A stretch of 64,000 nucleotides of DNA from NCBI GenBank assembly GCA_949710005.1, contig OX453286.1, positions 24,414,510 to 24,478,509 of the forward strand. Direction: 5' to 3'. The notes under the pieces were generated by a model. It was not told the DNA's origin and did not search any database. It worked only from the letters and a program-made list of their open reading frames with translations. This stretch comes from Ricordea florida. Its lineage: Eukaryota > Cnidaria > Anthozoa > Corallimorpharia > Ricordeidae. Numbering within the stretch: position 1 is the first letter of the stretch; the number at the start of each line of letters is the position of its first letter. Positions 1 through 11,832 of this stretch are shown here, in pieces. Both the position numbers and the translations under genes were made by a program.

Positions 1-239
1 AGAAACAAAACCCTCTTACGCAATACCTGAAACTTAACGATCTCTATTATTATGTAAATTTAACTACTTTGTATATAAGCGATGGTAAAGGACATTCCTA
101 CCATATCCCCTGATGAGTGGGCAACCACGAAACAGGCTTGTAGGGATAAACCTGTAGTTTGTTTGTGTTTTTTCTCCCGCAACAACTACTTCGCTCTACG
201 TTCACGTATTGAGCACTGTTTTACGATTAATCAACTTTT

Positions 240-245
<6 letters not shown>

Positions 246-273
<28 letters not shown>

Positions 274-325
274 GATCGATCGATCTATCTATCTATCTAT
301 CTGTCTATCTATCTATATATACATA
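246..325. repeat. (TA)n and (TCTA)n microsatellite
   Basis: About 28 bases of alternating TA run into TCTA tetranucleotide repeats containing one TCTG variant. This is simple sequence; open frames through it are not genes. Confidence 0.95.
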
Positions 326-1197
326 AATATATTGTTTCAGGGCAACAAAGATTTCCAAAAAAAATCCTCTATGTATAATGTTTTCAACTATTTTCTGGAT
401 GTTAGATCTGTAATGAAACTCTCTACCTCTGGTTTGATATATAACATGACAATTCATACATTCATCAGATAGGTGGAATGTACCAAATGGCAAGTTTGAA
501 AAGTTAATCATAAGTTTAACAATAGTTTTGCAAAAGACAAGATGAAGGAAAATTATGCATAGGCATTTGAAAATTGAATTATGAAAATGTTTGTTATGTT
601 AAGATCAGCCAATTCTGGGTCACTGTGCCTATATCACAGCTTAAAAGTCAGCATGTGCTGTGGATTTTAATAGCATGACCCAAGGGTTGTACAGGTAATG
701 AATCTTGTATGACATCTATGATCTTATTCTTCACCTTTTTTTATCTAGCTTTGAATGCAAAGAAAAATATTCAAATACAACTGTAGTTTTCTGAATAAGC
801 CTTGTTAATATCACAAGAACTACAAGCAAAAAGGAATTATACAGAAACTAAAATTACCGGTATGAAAAACCATTGAACATACAGTTACAAAATTTATACT
901 GATTATAGAAGTTATTTTTCACAAAGTGATATATTTATGTCTAAAATGAGAAATCAGAGGTGAAAGTGTGTGTATGGGAGGCAGTCTTGGATTTGGACAA
1001 ATGTGGCTAGGTGAAATTAAGCTTCATATAAATTTAAACAAATGTTTTAAACAAATTCATATAAAGATGTAAGATATTGCATTTCGTCGTACAGCGGAAG
1101 GATTAATAAACCATTGCATAACAAACATTTGTCATTACATTGTTTAATTAAATATATCTCGATCAGATATTTCATTTAAACCCTGAGATAAGGGCGC

Positions 1198-1203
1198 TTT
1201 ATT
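1198..1203 (-). terminator. Likely GINS3 polyadenylation signal
   Basis: TTTATT on the plus strand gives AATAAA on the minus strand, about 190 bp downstream of the GINS3 stop codon. The distance suits a short 3' UTR. The hexamer is common in AT-rich DNA, so only position supports it. Confidence 0.45.
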
Positions 1204-1211
1204 TTCATATG

Positions 1212-1350
1212 ACCCAGATCGGGATTTGTAATCCGAGATCACATGGATGATGAAGATTCAAAGTAACTGATGAATTCTTGAACAGAGTGGATTCATTAGT
1301 TCCTTTGATCCATCATCCACATGATCTCAGATCACAGATCCGGATCAGGA
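1212..1350. repeat. Foldback repeat (MITE-like), GATC-rich arms
   Basis: The left arm (about 1212-1254, with AGATCGGGAT and CCGAGATCACATGGATGATG) is matched in inverted orientation by about 1310-1350 (CATCATCCACATGATCTCAG and GATCCGGATC). Arms of about 40 bp with mismatches surround a loop of about 55 bp. No terminal duplication was resolved. Confidence 0.65.
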
Positions 1351-1395
1351 TCAAAGCAAAGGAACCACAAACATGCACCAAGTTCTACAGAGTAT

Positions 1396-2936
1396 TCACA
1401 TGTTACTTGATGACCTTTTACGTTTTCGGTGGTTCACAACTGTCTCGGATGTAGTAAGTTTTGATGTGTTTCCTGCTTCCCACTGAAGAAAATCTAGGAC
1501 TCCTTTCCTTCCTGCTGCAAAAACCTGCCTCTCAATGTGGTCAAGCTTGTTAGTCAACAATGATGCATCCATATTGGCTGCATTCTGTGAGGAATCCATG
1601 ATCTTCCGAAACCTTTTGATGAAGGTCTGTAGCAAAGAAACCATCTAACCTCAAAATTACAGTCATGTAACTTAAACTCTTTAAGATCACTTTGCATAGA
1701 CTATAAATTGTTAAAGGAGGTCTAACTAAATCAAGTCAAGGTTAATTATACACCATTTGCAGACTGGCTCAATTAGCACCCTCCCTCCCCCCTTCCCATC
1801 CGCTTTTCCCCCATAAGAAAGTGCAAAAGCCAGGGAAAGGAAAACAAAAAATTGAAGTCGAAAAAGGTGGAGGCTGTAGAGTGAAAGCAGTCTGTAAACT
1901 ATAAGGGGTTAAGTACATATCTATAGAAATATCACCCCATACTTCATAATGCCAGCTGTAGTTATACTGCTTCATTCTTCATTATTGAATTTTTATTCAT
2001 TTCATTATTGAAGTCTGCTTCAGCATCGCCTTAGACAAAGCAGCTACAGCATTCATAACAAACTATGAGGTTATAAGGTAATCTAGCCTAAGAGGGAATT
2101 AGGTAAGAACTTGTTTTACACTGTGTTAAAACGGTTAAATGGATTTTACAATTCAGTACTTATAAGAGTCGTCTATATTGATGATAAGTACTGAAGGGGT
2201 AGTTTCTAAAGAAACTGGTGTTGCGTTGGTAGAAATTGGGATAATCAAACAAGTTGATAAAGTAATTTGTACCACTGTAAGCTAAAAGAAGGGGGTGCTG
2301 ACGTTTTGATTTAATTTAACCAACATTTGATTTGATTTGATTTAATTTAATATGATCTGATTTCATTTCATTTGTGCTTTACAGTGTCCCCAATTAGTAC
2401 AGCAGTGCTAAATACAGTTGACAGTCAAGTAAAGTTCATTATTATTATTATTGTGATTATTATTATTATTTGAGCGTTAGCCCTTCGTCAGAGCGAATAA
2501 CGAATGATAATAATACTGTGGCATTTACCTCTTGCATAGATGAAGCCATTTGCGTATTTTCGAGGAAATCAAAGTGCAACAATTTTGTTCCAAACTCATA
2601 AAAATACGGCCCTAAACGATGAAGGTCTACCACACTTGCATCAGCCTTGAATATTTCCCTGTACCCGTCTTTGTAAGTTTTTGGAATATCCACAGAAATA
2701 ATTCTTCTTCGACCTTTGCATAACTCCCTTGCTAACCACAGGGGAAGCTCGAGTTTACTTCCAGCTTGAAGATCGTTTCCCTCTGAGCTGGGATCTAAGA
2801 AGCCCAGATTATAAACCTGTACTTCCAGTTTGGAAGGAACCCTGCCTTGAGATGCAATAATGTCGTCGATATCAAAATAATCCAGCTCAGAACTTGGATG
2901 CGATCGAAGAAGAGGGCCGGAGGAAGACGCCGCCAT
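1396..2936 (-). CDS. GINS3: GINS complex subunit 3 (Psf3)
   Basis: Psf3 is one of four GINS subunits. GINS joins Cdc45 and Mcm2-7 to form the replicative helicase in the nucleus. There are two coding exons: 2936-2529 (136 codons; donor GAG|GTAAAT) and 1626-1396 (acceptor CTACAG|ACC), joined in phase 0. The product is 212 aa against about 216 in human. Motifs shared with vertebrate GINS3 include SKLELPLWLA (about residues 80-89), VVDLHRLGPYFYEFG (about 107-121), and, after the junction, TFIKRFRKIMDSSQNA with a basic KRKR tail. The start at 2936 is the first Met; its context, CAATATGGCGG, overlaps a YY1-like motif. The gene is head to head with DAD1. The single intron (1627-2528) holds dispersed repeat sequence and a TTA microsatellite. 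Confidence 0.96.
2195..2500. repeat. Dispersed repeat piece and TTA microsatellite in the GINS3 intron
   Basis: Sequence at about 2225-2310 (GGGATAATCAAACAAGTTGA, then TTTGTACCAC) and at 2470-2510 (GCGTTAGCCCTTCGTCAGAG) matches the arms of the foldback at 25893-26130. Here the two parts are separated by TTTGATTTGATT low-complexity sequence and a (TTA)n run near 2442-2470. It is probably a broken copy of that family. Confidence 0.6.
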
Positions 2937-2939
2937 ATT
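2929..2939 (-). promoter_or_regulatory. YY1-like motif over the GINS3 start codon
   Basis: On the minus strand the 11-mer AATATGGCGGC matches the YY1 consensus AANATGGCGGC and contains the GINS3 ATG. YY1 motifs overlapping start codons or transcription starts are known in animal housekeeping genes. Use of the motif here is inferred. Confidence 0.5.
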
Positions 2940-3228
2940 GCTGCTGAACTACAACTAATAACAGAAGCTGATCTCCACCAAAACCTTTCAAACCTCGGAG
3001 CAAGAGTTCAATGATGTATTCCCACAGTTCCGAAAAAAGTAGGGCAGAAAAAATGCAAGCAAGATAAGCAAGTTGTTGTTCAAGAAAGAAAATTCCGGCG
3101 CCAAAATATCAAAATTACTAGTCCCAGTCTTGCGTGCGGTTATTACCCACAACTCCTTGCACGATTTCTCTCACTGCCACCGCATTGTTAGAACACAGAA
3201 CAGTCTTTTACTCGCTCAGGAAAGAATT
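2937..3228. promoter_or_regulatory. Shared GINS3/DAD1 bidirectional promoter
   Basis: Only 292 bp separates the divergent start codons of two housekeeping genes, so both transcription starts and 5' UTRs must lie here or nearby. I saw no TATA box at a convincing position. The DAD1-side frame is open back to 3073, but the upstream Met codons do not match the DAD1 family and are taken as 5' UTR. Confidence 0.6.
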
Positions 3229-4539
3229 ATGGATACTATATCAAATATTAAGAATATCTTGGTTAAGTTCTACGATGAATACACTCAGACAACTCCTAAG
3301 AAGCTCAAGATAGTGGATGCGTATTTGTTCTACATTATGTTGACCGGAATCATTCAATTCGTGTATTGCTGTTTGGTTGGAACATTTCCATTCAACTCGT
3401 TTCTGTCTGGTTTTATTTCTTGTGTCGGGTCATTTGTACTAGGAGGTAAGATCAACTGGAATAATTGGTACTCTTTGCGTGTTATGCTAAGCACTAGATG
3501 GGCTGCAAAGGTGGAACGTAAGACTTTTATTGTATACGTTCTCTCTACAAGGGACACGTATTGCTTTCTTGACACGTTGTGTATGCATACATGGAGTACT
3601 TTGGTCTCGAGTGTTTATTTTTTCCCTCTTTTTCCTATTCTTAAGGGGAAAAATGTTAGTTAGTTGGAAAGTCTGGTCGTTGTAGTTGAGGGGTAATTTG
3701 TTGAAGGGGGAAAAATTCATGGTAAGATTTCTGCACAGGTCCCTACTTCATTATGCATGCTGAAGCTGTCTTGTCTGGTGTAATGCACATGCAAATATTT
3801 CTTGTGTTCGAAGAATGAAATAGTATAGTTACATGCATAATGAAGTAGGGACCTGTACGGAAATCTTACCAAATTTATCTTATCTTTAAATTGAAGAATA
3901 GTGAGAAAGATAACCATAAGTTGAAGGTTGAATTTTATTATTATTACTATTAAATGCGTAAGGTTAGTATCAAGGTTATTTTTGCATTAGTCTTTCTGCT
4001 ATACCAGAAGTGCAATTATTGTAAGAACCACTGACAAACTTTGATAAACTATTAACTTGCTGGATCAATGGAAGTATTTGGACAACTGTGCACCTACCTC
4101 TCCCCTAACCCAACAAGTTATAATAAGTTAAAAAGTTAGTATTAATGTTGGGTTAGGGGAGGGGTAGGTGCACAGTTGCTACCATATCCCTATCATTTAT
4201 CTGTATTTCTTGGTCACAGGCTTATTACATCCAAGTTAAAGTTTACTTGTCCATTCAGTAAGTTCCCATATTGTCCTAGATTCCAAAGTTGCCTCAGATA
4301 ACCAAATATCTTCAAAGTTTGACCTCTTGGCTCTTGCAACATTTGCTTATTCGGTCTGTCTTTTAGTAATACATTCTCACATACAAATTATTTTCATTTG
4401 TTTTAAAGTGTGTCTAAGAGTGCAGAGCAACCCTGCCAACCTGTCAGAGTTTAAAGGAATCTCTCCTGAGCGAGCATTTGCCGACTTCATTTTTGCCAGT
4501 GCAATCCTTCATCTGGTAGTTATGAATTTCATTGGCTGA
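3229..4539 (+). CDS. DAD1: DAD1, oligosaccharyltransferase subunit
   Basis: DAD1 is a small multi-pass ER membrane subunit of the oligosaccharyltransferase complex, which transfers glycans to asparagine in nascent proteins. The exons are 3229-3445 (donor GGAG|GTAAGA) and 4409-4539 (acceptor TTAAAG|TG), joined in phase 1 so the split codon reads GTG. The product is 115 aa against 113 in human. Near-identical family blocks are [20 protein letters not shown] in exon 1 and [15 protein letters not shown] followed by [11 protein letters not shown] at the C terminus. The frame is open upstream to 3073, but family length and N terminus favour the start at 3229. The intron carries two small foldback elements. 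A polyadenylation hexamer follows at 4693. Confidence 0.97.
3721..3870. mobile_element. hAT-type MITE, copy 1, in the DAD1 intron
   Basis: This 150-bp foldback has termini GGTAAGATTTCTGCACAGGT and, inverted, ACCTGTACGGAAATCTTACC; arms of about 38 bp continue through CCCTACTTCATTATGCATG. The flanks AAATTCAT and AAATTTAT match at 7 of 8 bases, a probable 8-bp target duplication. A second copy of the family lies at 23086-23236. Confidence 0.85.
4069..4188. mobile_element. Foldback MITE (GTGCACCTACC family), copy 1
   Basis: An inverted repeat of about 120 bp: the left arm CTGTGCACCTACCTCTCCCC followed by TAACCCAAC is mirrored by GTTGGGTTAGGGGAGGGGTA and GGTGCACAG. A longer copy with another element inside lies at 21548-21951, and a single arm near 21413-21470. 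Confidence 0.8.
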
Positions 4540-4692
4540 CGGAACAACAATGGATCACTGCTTTAGTTAACACTAATGGACATCATGTAATATGCTTTTA
4601 TTGTCCAAGGTACCTAAACTCTGGCTAGAAGAAACATTGTAGACTGAAAAATGAAAGCATTCTAAATTTATTCTATGTTTCTCTATACTTGT

Positions 4693-4698
4693 AATAAA
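4693..4698 (+). terminator. DAD1 polyadenylation signal
   Basis: AATAAA lies 153 bp after the DAD1 stop codon and is followed by an AT-rich then T/G-rich stretch, the usual arrangement for 3' end formation. Confidence 0.7.
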
Positions 4699-5129
4699 AT
4701 ATTACATTATCCATGAATGGTGTTTGTCTTTGCTTTTCTTGTGGAGTAGTTTACCACAAAATGTGGCCACTCTTAGTCTACATTTCCTGTTGAAATCCCT
4801 TCTCTTGAAGATGTTTCTGTTGCAGGTAAGAAAATTTTTTAATTAATTTTATTTTTAACTATCTTGATGGGTAATTTTCTTTTTTTAATAAAAACTCCAG
4901 TGTAAACCTCTTATAGAAGGTTTCTTACCTCCAATGTATCCCCCTTGTAATGACTTCTCAGTGATGTCAAAGATATTCAACTGCTTTTGAGCCTTAGATG
5001 ATGATATCTTATGACTTGACATGTTTATTTTCAAAATTGTGTTTCTAGGTAAGGTAGGATATGTACAGGAAATCTCCCCCAAGGGCTTTTCACCCAGGAG
5101 GGATTTCTCTCTTTAGCCTCTGAGTTACT

Positions 5130-5660
5130 CGTTGCCTAGTGATCTCCTTAGCCATTTCGAGACCTTAAGATGGGTGGCCTGGGGGGACAAATTCTTGTCA
5201 TTTCAAGCCACATCCCACAACCCTACCATTTTTCATCATCTTGACATTCATAATGTGGGAACCCAGAGCTTATCTGCTAGCTCTGCCATGCTGATGAGGC
5301 CTAACAAGGTCGAAACGCTGTCCATGGCTGCTGGATTTTGAGCTCAATATTTTCATCTTTTTCTTTGGTAGCAACAGGGTTTTATCCCTTCTACCACTGT
5401 CGCGTAAGTGCGCACATGTGTGGCATCAACTTACCCTTATATTTACATTTTGATGTTGTCATTTCAAGTCACATCCCACAACCCTACCATTTTTCATCAT
5501 TGACATTCATAATGTGGGAACCCAGAACTCATCTGCTAGCTCTGCCATGCTGATGACGCCTAACAAGGCCAAAACAGCTGTCCATGGCTGCTGGATTTTG
5601 AGCTCAATATTTTCATCTATTTTTTTTGGTAGCAACAGGGTTTTATCCCTTCCACCTACT
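5130..5660. repeat. Dispersed repeat, two overlapping partial units
   Basis: The block CACATCCCACAACCCTACCA with AATGTGGGAACCCAGA, GCTAGCTCTGCCATGCTGAT and TGTCCATGGCTGCTGGATTT occurs twice (about 5200-5400 and 5460-5650). Inverted copies of the same family lie at 29590-29930, with a shorter piece near 18750-18900. Family type was not identified. Confidence 0.8.
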
Positions 5661-5664
5661 ACCA

Positions 5665-6046
5665 CATTTTAAATCCAGATTAGCTCCTAGGCTACAAGTC
5701 CCATTAGTTCAAATGAAAACACACTATAAATGTGTAATTTTCATTAATAGACCATTATACAGTTTTGCCCTTGGGAACCTAGCCTTTGAATAGAAGTGAG
5801 GCTGGAAATGACCTTGCTTTGTTACAAACCTCCCTGGCTTTCATGTGCAAATCATATTATTTACATATGAAGAACAGAAAGGTTTGTAACAAAACAAAGT
5901 CACCTCCAGCCTCGCTTCTATTCAAAGGCCAGGGTACTAAGCACACAACTGTATAATGGTCTATTAATGAAAATTACACATTTATAGAGTGTTTTCATTT
6001 GAACTAATGGGACTTGTATCCTAGGGGCTAATCTGGATTTAAAATG
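5665..6046. mobile_element. Large foldback element, about 380 bp
   Basis: The arms are about 150-170 bp. Left: TTTTAAATCCAGATTAGCTC, then AAGTCCCATTAGTTCAAATG, TAGACCATTATACAG and GAATAGAAGTGAGGCTGG. Right, inverted: CCAGCCTCGCTTCTATTC, CTGTATAATGGTCTA, CATTTGAACTAATGGGACTT and ATCTGGATTTAAAA. The centre carries CAAATCATATTATTTACATATGAAG. A decayed relative with a nested insertion lies at about 19530-19800. Confidence 0.85.
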
Positions 6047-6506
6047 TCTTGAAGGTGTGCCGAAAATTTAAATTTAAAGAGGAATTCTTTACCGGTTACA
6101 AATATTTTTGAGGTTGACCAGTTGCTAAGTAACGACTTACACAGCTGACCACCAGCTGATATATCACAGGCTCTTAGTTTGTTCTTCATCAAAGATATCG
6201 ACCAGAAATAACTTCGGTTTCCGACAAAATACATTTTATTGTATTCACACTTGGCTTTTGTTCGAAAGACTGGGAGAAATTGTTAGTAGAGTTAGTCTTG
6301 AAGGTGTCATTTTTTTTCCGACTGGGTTCTAGGAGGATTTCCCAGTTTTAGTGTTCCAAGGACATGTCCCCCGTAACGGGGGCTGTTGAAACGTGAGACT
6401 TCGTGACTTCCATTATGTTTTCGCTTTCTTGTTTGAAGAAGGGCGTTATATTTCGCTACTTAGCATAAAGGATGTCTTCCCCAGTAGTCTGTACATTCCT
6501 CTTCAG

Positions 6507-9500
6507 ATGGGTGCTCCCCCTGGTGCTGTTAGGAGGTTTGTATTTTTTATATTGCTTGTTTACTTCGTCGTGACAGCTTGCCTACTTTCCATGCACAAGT
6601 AACTTTCAACGGAGCAGAAATGCATCTTGCGAATATTAAAGTACTACTTCTAGTTTACGCACACAAGTTTCGGGCCTAACCACTTAATCTTAAGATAGTT
6701 CAAGTATAACACGCTTTATTGTTGAAACTGAGACCATCCGACAACGGGCGAGGAAAGTAAGTTATGTGAGCTAGCTCAGGAGTGTAAAGTACGTCGCAGA
6801 GCTTCTTAGGATGTGTTTTGTCAAATACCAAACACAGAGCAGAGTCTGTGGTCTTAGAAATCTCTTTTTTCGTTTGAAAAGGCCTCAAGAAATTACAAAT
6901 TTAAGCGTATGTTTTTAAGGCTACACTTCTGTTCGAGTATTGAAACTTTTCAAGCTTCCAATAAATCACGTCGGACACTGCGGGATGACGTAATTCGCTG
7001 GTAATTTATGTTAAGTTACTAGTTTATCACAGTCCAAGCAAAGTTAACGTTAATAAAGTTGTCTTCCTTGTAACAATGTGGCCAGAAAATTGAAATAAGC
7101 GGTTCTTGGGCAGAACAAATCTGCGCTACAGCTGTATCTTGTTTAGTTTCATCGAGAAAGTTAATTATATTTGCGTGTTTTGTTGTTTTTTAGCTTGTTG
7201 TTTTAGATTCAATGGCTTTTCTGTCATCTATCTTTGTTGCCTTCTTTCCATTCCACTTCTTCCTAATCCGTCAAGAAAGCACTGTGGAGGTATGACTGTA
7301 ACAAAGAAAACCTAAATATATTAAGCCATGTTCACTTGTAAATACTGCATTTCTACCATCCTTCGGAAACGATTTAATTAACCCTGAAAGTCTCAGTAGT
7401 GACCAGCGTCCAATTTCTCATTACAATATTCACTGCTCATCAACCATTCAGGTTATGAGAACAATGAAAATGATCCCCAAAAGAGAGTTGTATTGATATT
7501 TAAACAAATTCTCTTCAATAGTACCATAACAAATATGAGGACAGTTAGGAGAAAATGAATATTGATATTGAAGTTTAAAAGGTTAATGTACTTTTTTCTA
7601 CTGTCTATGTGAAGTAGACCAGATAGCTGCGGTTATAAGTCAGTGGATATTATATCAGTTTTTTCAGCCAATCATATTTGATGGAATTATGGTACTTGTA
7701 ATTAAGGGTGATTTTGGTTGCAGTCTTTTGCAAAGTCAATAAAAATAGTGGCCCTAACATGAAAACATGTTTGGTTTAAATACATGTTTATTATATAGAC
7801 ACCGATGAAATACCAGGATTTTTCCAGTGACGAAAATTTGGTATCCAGTGAAGATACAATTTTTATCTTTCACATGTGAAGATATCATGGTTGTCATGAC
7901 TACTTCAGGCTCAGCCAATAGGAAATTACCATCACAGCATCATATTTCATCGGTATCTATATAATAAAAAGAATATTACATGGCCGCTTGGAGATACGAA
8001 ATTTCTCTTCTCGTGTTGAAAAAATATTTCACTCGTTCGCTGCGCTCACTCGTGAAATATTTTTCAACACTCGAAGAGAAATTTCGTATCTCCACGCGGC
8101 CATGTAATATCCTCTATATATGCTGCATTGTCCAACTCCATTTAACTGCTTTAAATTTACTACATGTAAACTGAATTGGTTGACTCAAAAGGGTTTTAAA
8201 GAAAATGCGACAATAATTATTTACTAATTTCATTTGTTAATTCTATCTTTTCTTTAGCTGGAGGGTCTACTGGGCATTTTCAAAAAGCCCTTTTGGGTTT
8301 GTCAGTATTTGCATTAGCAGCACAAATTATATTCCAGATAGTGCTTGCAGCTCTTCCTCCCTATGGACACTTCTTGCCAAACTGTAAGTCTCAATGCTTT
8401 TTGTGTTATTGGTACGCAAAGAATATTATATACTCTTAAATTTAACAGTTTGATTTGTTGGATCAAAACTTGCTGCATTGACATTTTTTTTGTGCATTTT
8501 CTGCCAGGTTCTGTGTATGAACAGCTTGCTAGAGAACTTGGGATGAGCAGGTAATAGTATTTGTTACATACCAAGGTACAGCAAATTGATAAGAAGAATA
8601 TCACCCATGTGTGGATAATGATGGTGTCATGCGTGTGGGATATCATTGGGAGGATAGCGTTCTCAATATCGATTTGCTACTTGTAAAAAATTCTTTACCA
8701 ATGTCTAGAAACTGCTTAGTATTATGATTGATCAAGTGAATTCTTCCTGGTTTTCAGATTTGATGGCGTACCAGTGCTAGATATTGTCAGGATCATTGCC
8801 CCAGATGTCGTGGTGATAGCTGTCTCTGTGACGTGCGTTGTTTGTTGTAAAGGATTGATTGACTGCTCACCTCTCCATCCAGAAGTTCCTCAGCAAATCC
8901 TACAGAGGAGATCGGAGTCAACATGGGATGCTGTAATGCCATATCTTATTGCTGCAATGTTGCTCGCTGGGGGGATAATTCTGCCATCATTAGCATCTGT
9001 GATATATTTTTTAACATTTTTGACACTTGGGACAATGTGGGCATGTCTCAAGGTCCACAGATTGCGTCGAAGAAGAGCGTTTGCTTATATCAGATTCAGT
9101 CTCATGATTTACTCTGGGATCCATGTGACGGCTTTGTACCTGTATCAATTTCAATTTTTTCAGACATTTCTTCCTCCTGAAAATATATTTGCAAGGTAAG
9201 TGTGGAAATGCACTATGTTTGATGATGATATTTATCAAAATACAATCATGCAGAATTGAATGTGTTTGTTATATTTTAAGTTATTATAGAATTTGCAGTT
9301 TTAAAAGAGTTACCTTAGTTTCTGAGGAAAATAACACTGATTTGGAAACAAGTTTATAAGGAACATTTTATTATTGTCAGATGCAAGAAATATTGGCCCT
9401 GTAGGTGTTAATTAGCCCTCCGTCATTTGCTCATGCAATAAACATAAATTCACAGCTGCTTAAGTTGTGTACATAACTGCGATGATCAATTAATGTTATT

Positions 9501-11832
9501 ACATGTTAATTAATCTGCAGTTCAAATATATGGTCTTTCATATATTCATTTGCATCATTCTTCTTCATCTACGGGTATATAACGAACTCACAATATGACC
9601 AGCTCCCAGTTGGCGTGATAGCTCAGTTGGTAGAGCACTGCTCCGGTATCGCAGAGGTCATGGGTTTGAATCGCATTCAGGCCTGAGTTTTTTTTCAGGC
9701 TTCAAATTCACAGCTGCTTAAGTTGTGTACATAACTGCAATGATCAATTAATGTTATTAAATAAACCTATTGTTGTATTGTTTATGTTTATCATATAAAA
9801 CAATTTGTATGGCATTTATATCATCATGGTACAATTCATAGCTAAGTTACTAAGTTTGTCTCATTCATTGAATTTGTGGAAATAAATTTTTCAAAAAAGA
9901 AATATCCACACTGCTTTTTCAGGTTGTTTGGCCTTGTGGGAATTATTTACACAGACTGCAGTGTCCCTTTAGTTCTTCATGTAAGACCATACTTAGATTG
10001 GCCTCAGTGTGCCCTGCCTGGTGTAATCCTCACTTTGTACTGGCTGCTGGCAACAGAGACACGATTTTATTTCTTGAAAGTATGTATTAATGTGTACAGT
10101 ATAAGACCTTTTAATTTCCTTGCTTTCGTGGATCATTTTCTCATTTGTCCTACAGCATAGCATGTCCTATCAATTAGGACCACCATAATGACTCTGTGTA
10201 ATAACTGTACAGTCAAGTTTCTTCCAACTCTCCATCTACAGCGCTGATGCCTCTTATAAAAATTATTTAGGTCACCCCTTTAGAATAACCATTTTTAATG
10301 CCCCAGTATTCAGCCCAGGCATTTTACCGTTCTGTAGTCGTGTTCAAGTGGCAAGCCTTCATGTTAAAGGTGTTGTATATTGCTAAAGCCAGCAAGGAAG
10401 TTGTTTATAATGGTGGTGGTAGAAAGTAAATGTTATATGTACACCTTACAACCATCACATTCAGTGCTTGCTGAAAGCACTTTGCAGTTATCTTTGGCTG
10501 TGACACCTGGTAGTGCAATGTTATTTGCAAGTGCAGTAATATTTAAATCATTAATTAAAAGTACCATATTCACACTTTTTTTCGAATAAATTTTGTGCAA
10601 AATGGGGGTGTGGCCTATACACGGTATAACTAAAGTCTTCATATGATTTAGTGAAAGCCCCTTTAAAGTTTTCATGTAATTCTTCGTACAACACAAGTGT
10701 ATAGGCTTGGGCAGATATGGAGCTTTGATATTTTAGTCAATTGCTGCTGAAACGATTTGAACATTTTGAAGCCTGAAAGCATCAGTCCTATCCTTGCACC
10801 TCGCTGAGATATAAATCATGCAATCTGGAGGCTTTAAATATTTCTCGTAACCGAGAGATGATCCACGTATGTAGAATCTAAAAGAACACGTGTACAAGTA
10901 GCGATCGCATGTCTCGCATGCCACATGTTTAGAAATAGATTTGAGATTCAACATGGGTTTTTTTCTACCCTACAATTACATTTAATTACAACTTAGCTTG
11001 GTTTCCAATGAAAACATAGTTCAAGAACATCAAACACTACATAGAAAACGCAACATAAACCCCCATGCGAGTTGACACAATCCGCCGCCATCTTTGATTC
11101 ATGCAGTAACCTTAGCAACCGATAACAATTGTGTGCGTGAATGAAACAAACGTCTTGAAGTTTGATCCCTGCACCTCACTGAGTCAATAAATCCTTCAGA
11201 AACGTACAATCTGAGGGGTCTCACAGTTTTTCATGACTGAGAAATGATTCACACATGAGGAATTGCCAGAATCACCGTCAACATATCTGTGACAACGCGA
11301 GTACAACTACACCAAAGTAGCAATCGCATGTCTCGTCTGCATATGTTTTCAATGAAAGTTGAGATTCAACTTTAATTTTTTTGCCAAATAATTTATCCGT
11401 TATGTGTACTTACTTCTGAGCTTGGTTTCTAATGAAAACAAAGTCTGAGAACAACAAACACTGCATAAGAAACGCAACATGAACTTTCATGCGATCGAGT
11501 TGACACAGTTTTGTTTGCGCGATAGATATAGAATGCATGCTGTGTTAGATTATGTATTGCGATGAATTTTTTCATATAATCAAATAACAATATCTTGGTG
11601 GTACTCCGTACTCGCCAGGCCTTTGCATTTTTAAGAACGTGTGAATTTTTTTTTTCAAGAAAATATGGTCAAAACTCGGGGTGCAGCTTATACGCAAATG
11701 CGGCCTATACACGCGTGAATACGGTACTAAGTAAATTAATTTTTGTAGGACACTTTGCATCGATCAGATGAGGCTAAACTGCATTGGTGGGATCCAAGAA
11801 CATGGCCCCAGGCATCAAGTTCAGAGCGGCAG
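6507..11832 (+). CDS. PIEZO: PIEZO exons 1-7: N-terminal blade
   Basis: Exons: 6507-6598, 7207-7289, 8258-8383, 8508-8550, 8758-9195, 9923-10079 and 11749-11832 (residues 1-341). They encode the first transmembrane helical units of the blade. Exon 1 begins MGAPPGAVRRFVFFILLVYF and aligns with the PIEZO N terminus, which supports this start. Exon 5 is a long membrane-rich exon ending FLPPENIFAR. Exon 7 is a short hydrophilic linker with HWWDPRTWPQ, and its acceptor lies only 21 bp downstream of a transposon-like element. The exon 7 donor CAG|GTTGCA is weak but gives the needed phase 0. Confidence 0.93.

Larger units (their letters stand above)
1..1395. other. Left flank, no supported gene
   Basis: No gene could be supported here. 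The stretch holds a (TA)n/(TCTA)n microsatellite near 246-325 and an inverted repeat near 1212-1350. Otherwise it is AT-rich single-copy-looking sequence. A possible acceptor at about 341 followed by a short open frame to about 475 was considered, but the peptide is not recognisable. TTTATT at 1198-1203 reads AATAAA on the minus strand, about 190 bp beyond the GINS3 stop, and is the likely GINS3 polyadenylation signal. Confidence 0.6.
4540..6506. other. DAD1 3' UTR and spacer to PIEZO
   Basis: No further gene is supported between the DAD1 stop and PIEZO exon 1. The stretch holds the DAD1 3' UTR with AATAAA at 4693-4698, a dispersed repeat at about 5130-5660 containing an internal partial duplication, and a large foldback at 5665-6046. 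The 460 bp after that should contain the PIEZO promoter and 5' UTR; I recognised no core promoter element. Confidence 0.6.

Noticed and set aside
82..511. Open frames at the left edge, with a possible acceptor at about 341, as exons of an upstream gene
   Set aside because: The frames run through a TA/TCTA microsatellite, the peptides are not recognisable, and no consistent donor/acceptor pair could be set.
3073..3228. N-terminal extension of DAD1 from the upstream in-frame start
   Set aside because: Family length (113-115 aa) and the conserved N-terminal helix fit the Met at 3229; the extension has no DAD1-like sequence.
9612..9685. tRNA gene
   Set aside because: A- and B-box-like sequences are present, but the acceptor stem does not pair and the downstream body is repeated nearby: a SINE.
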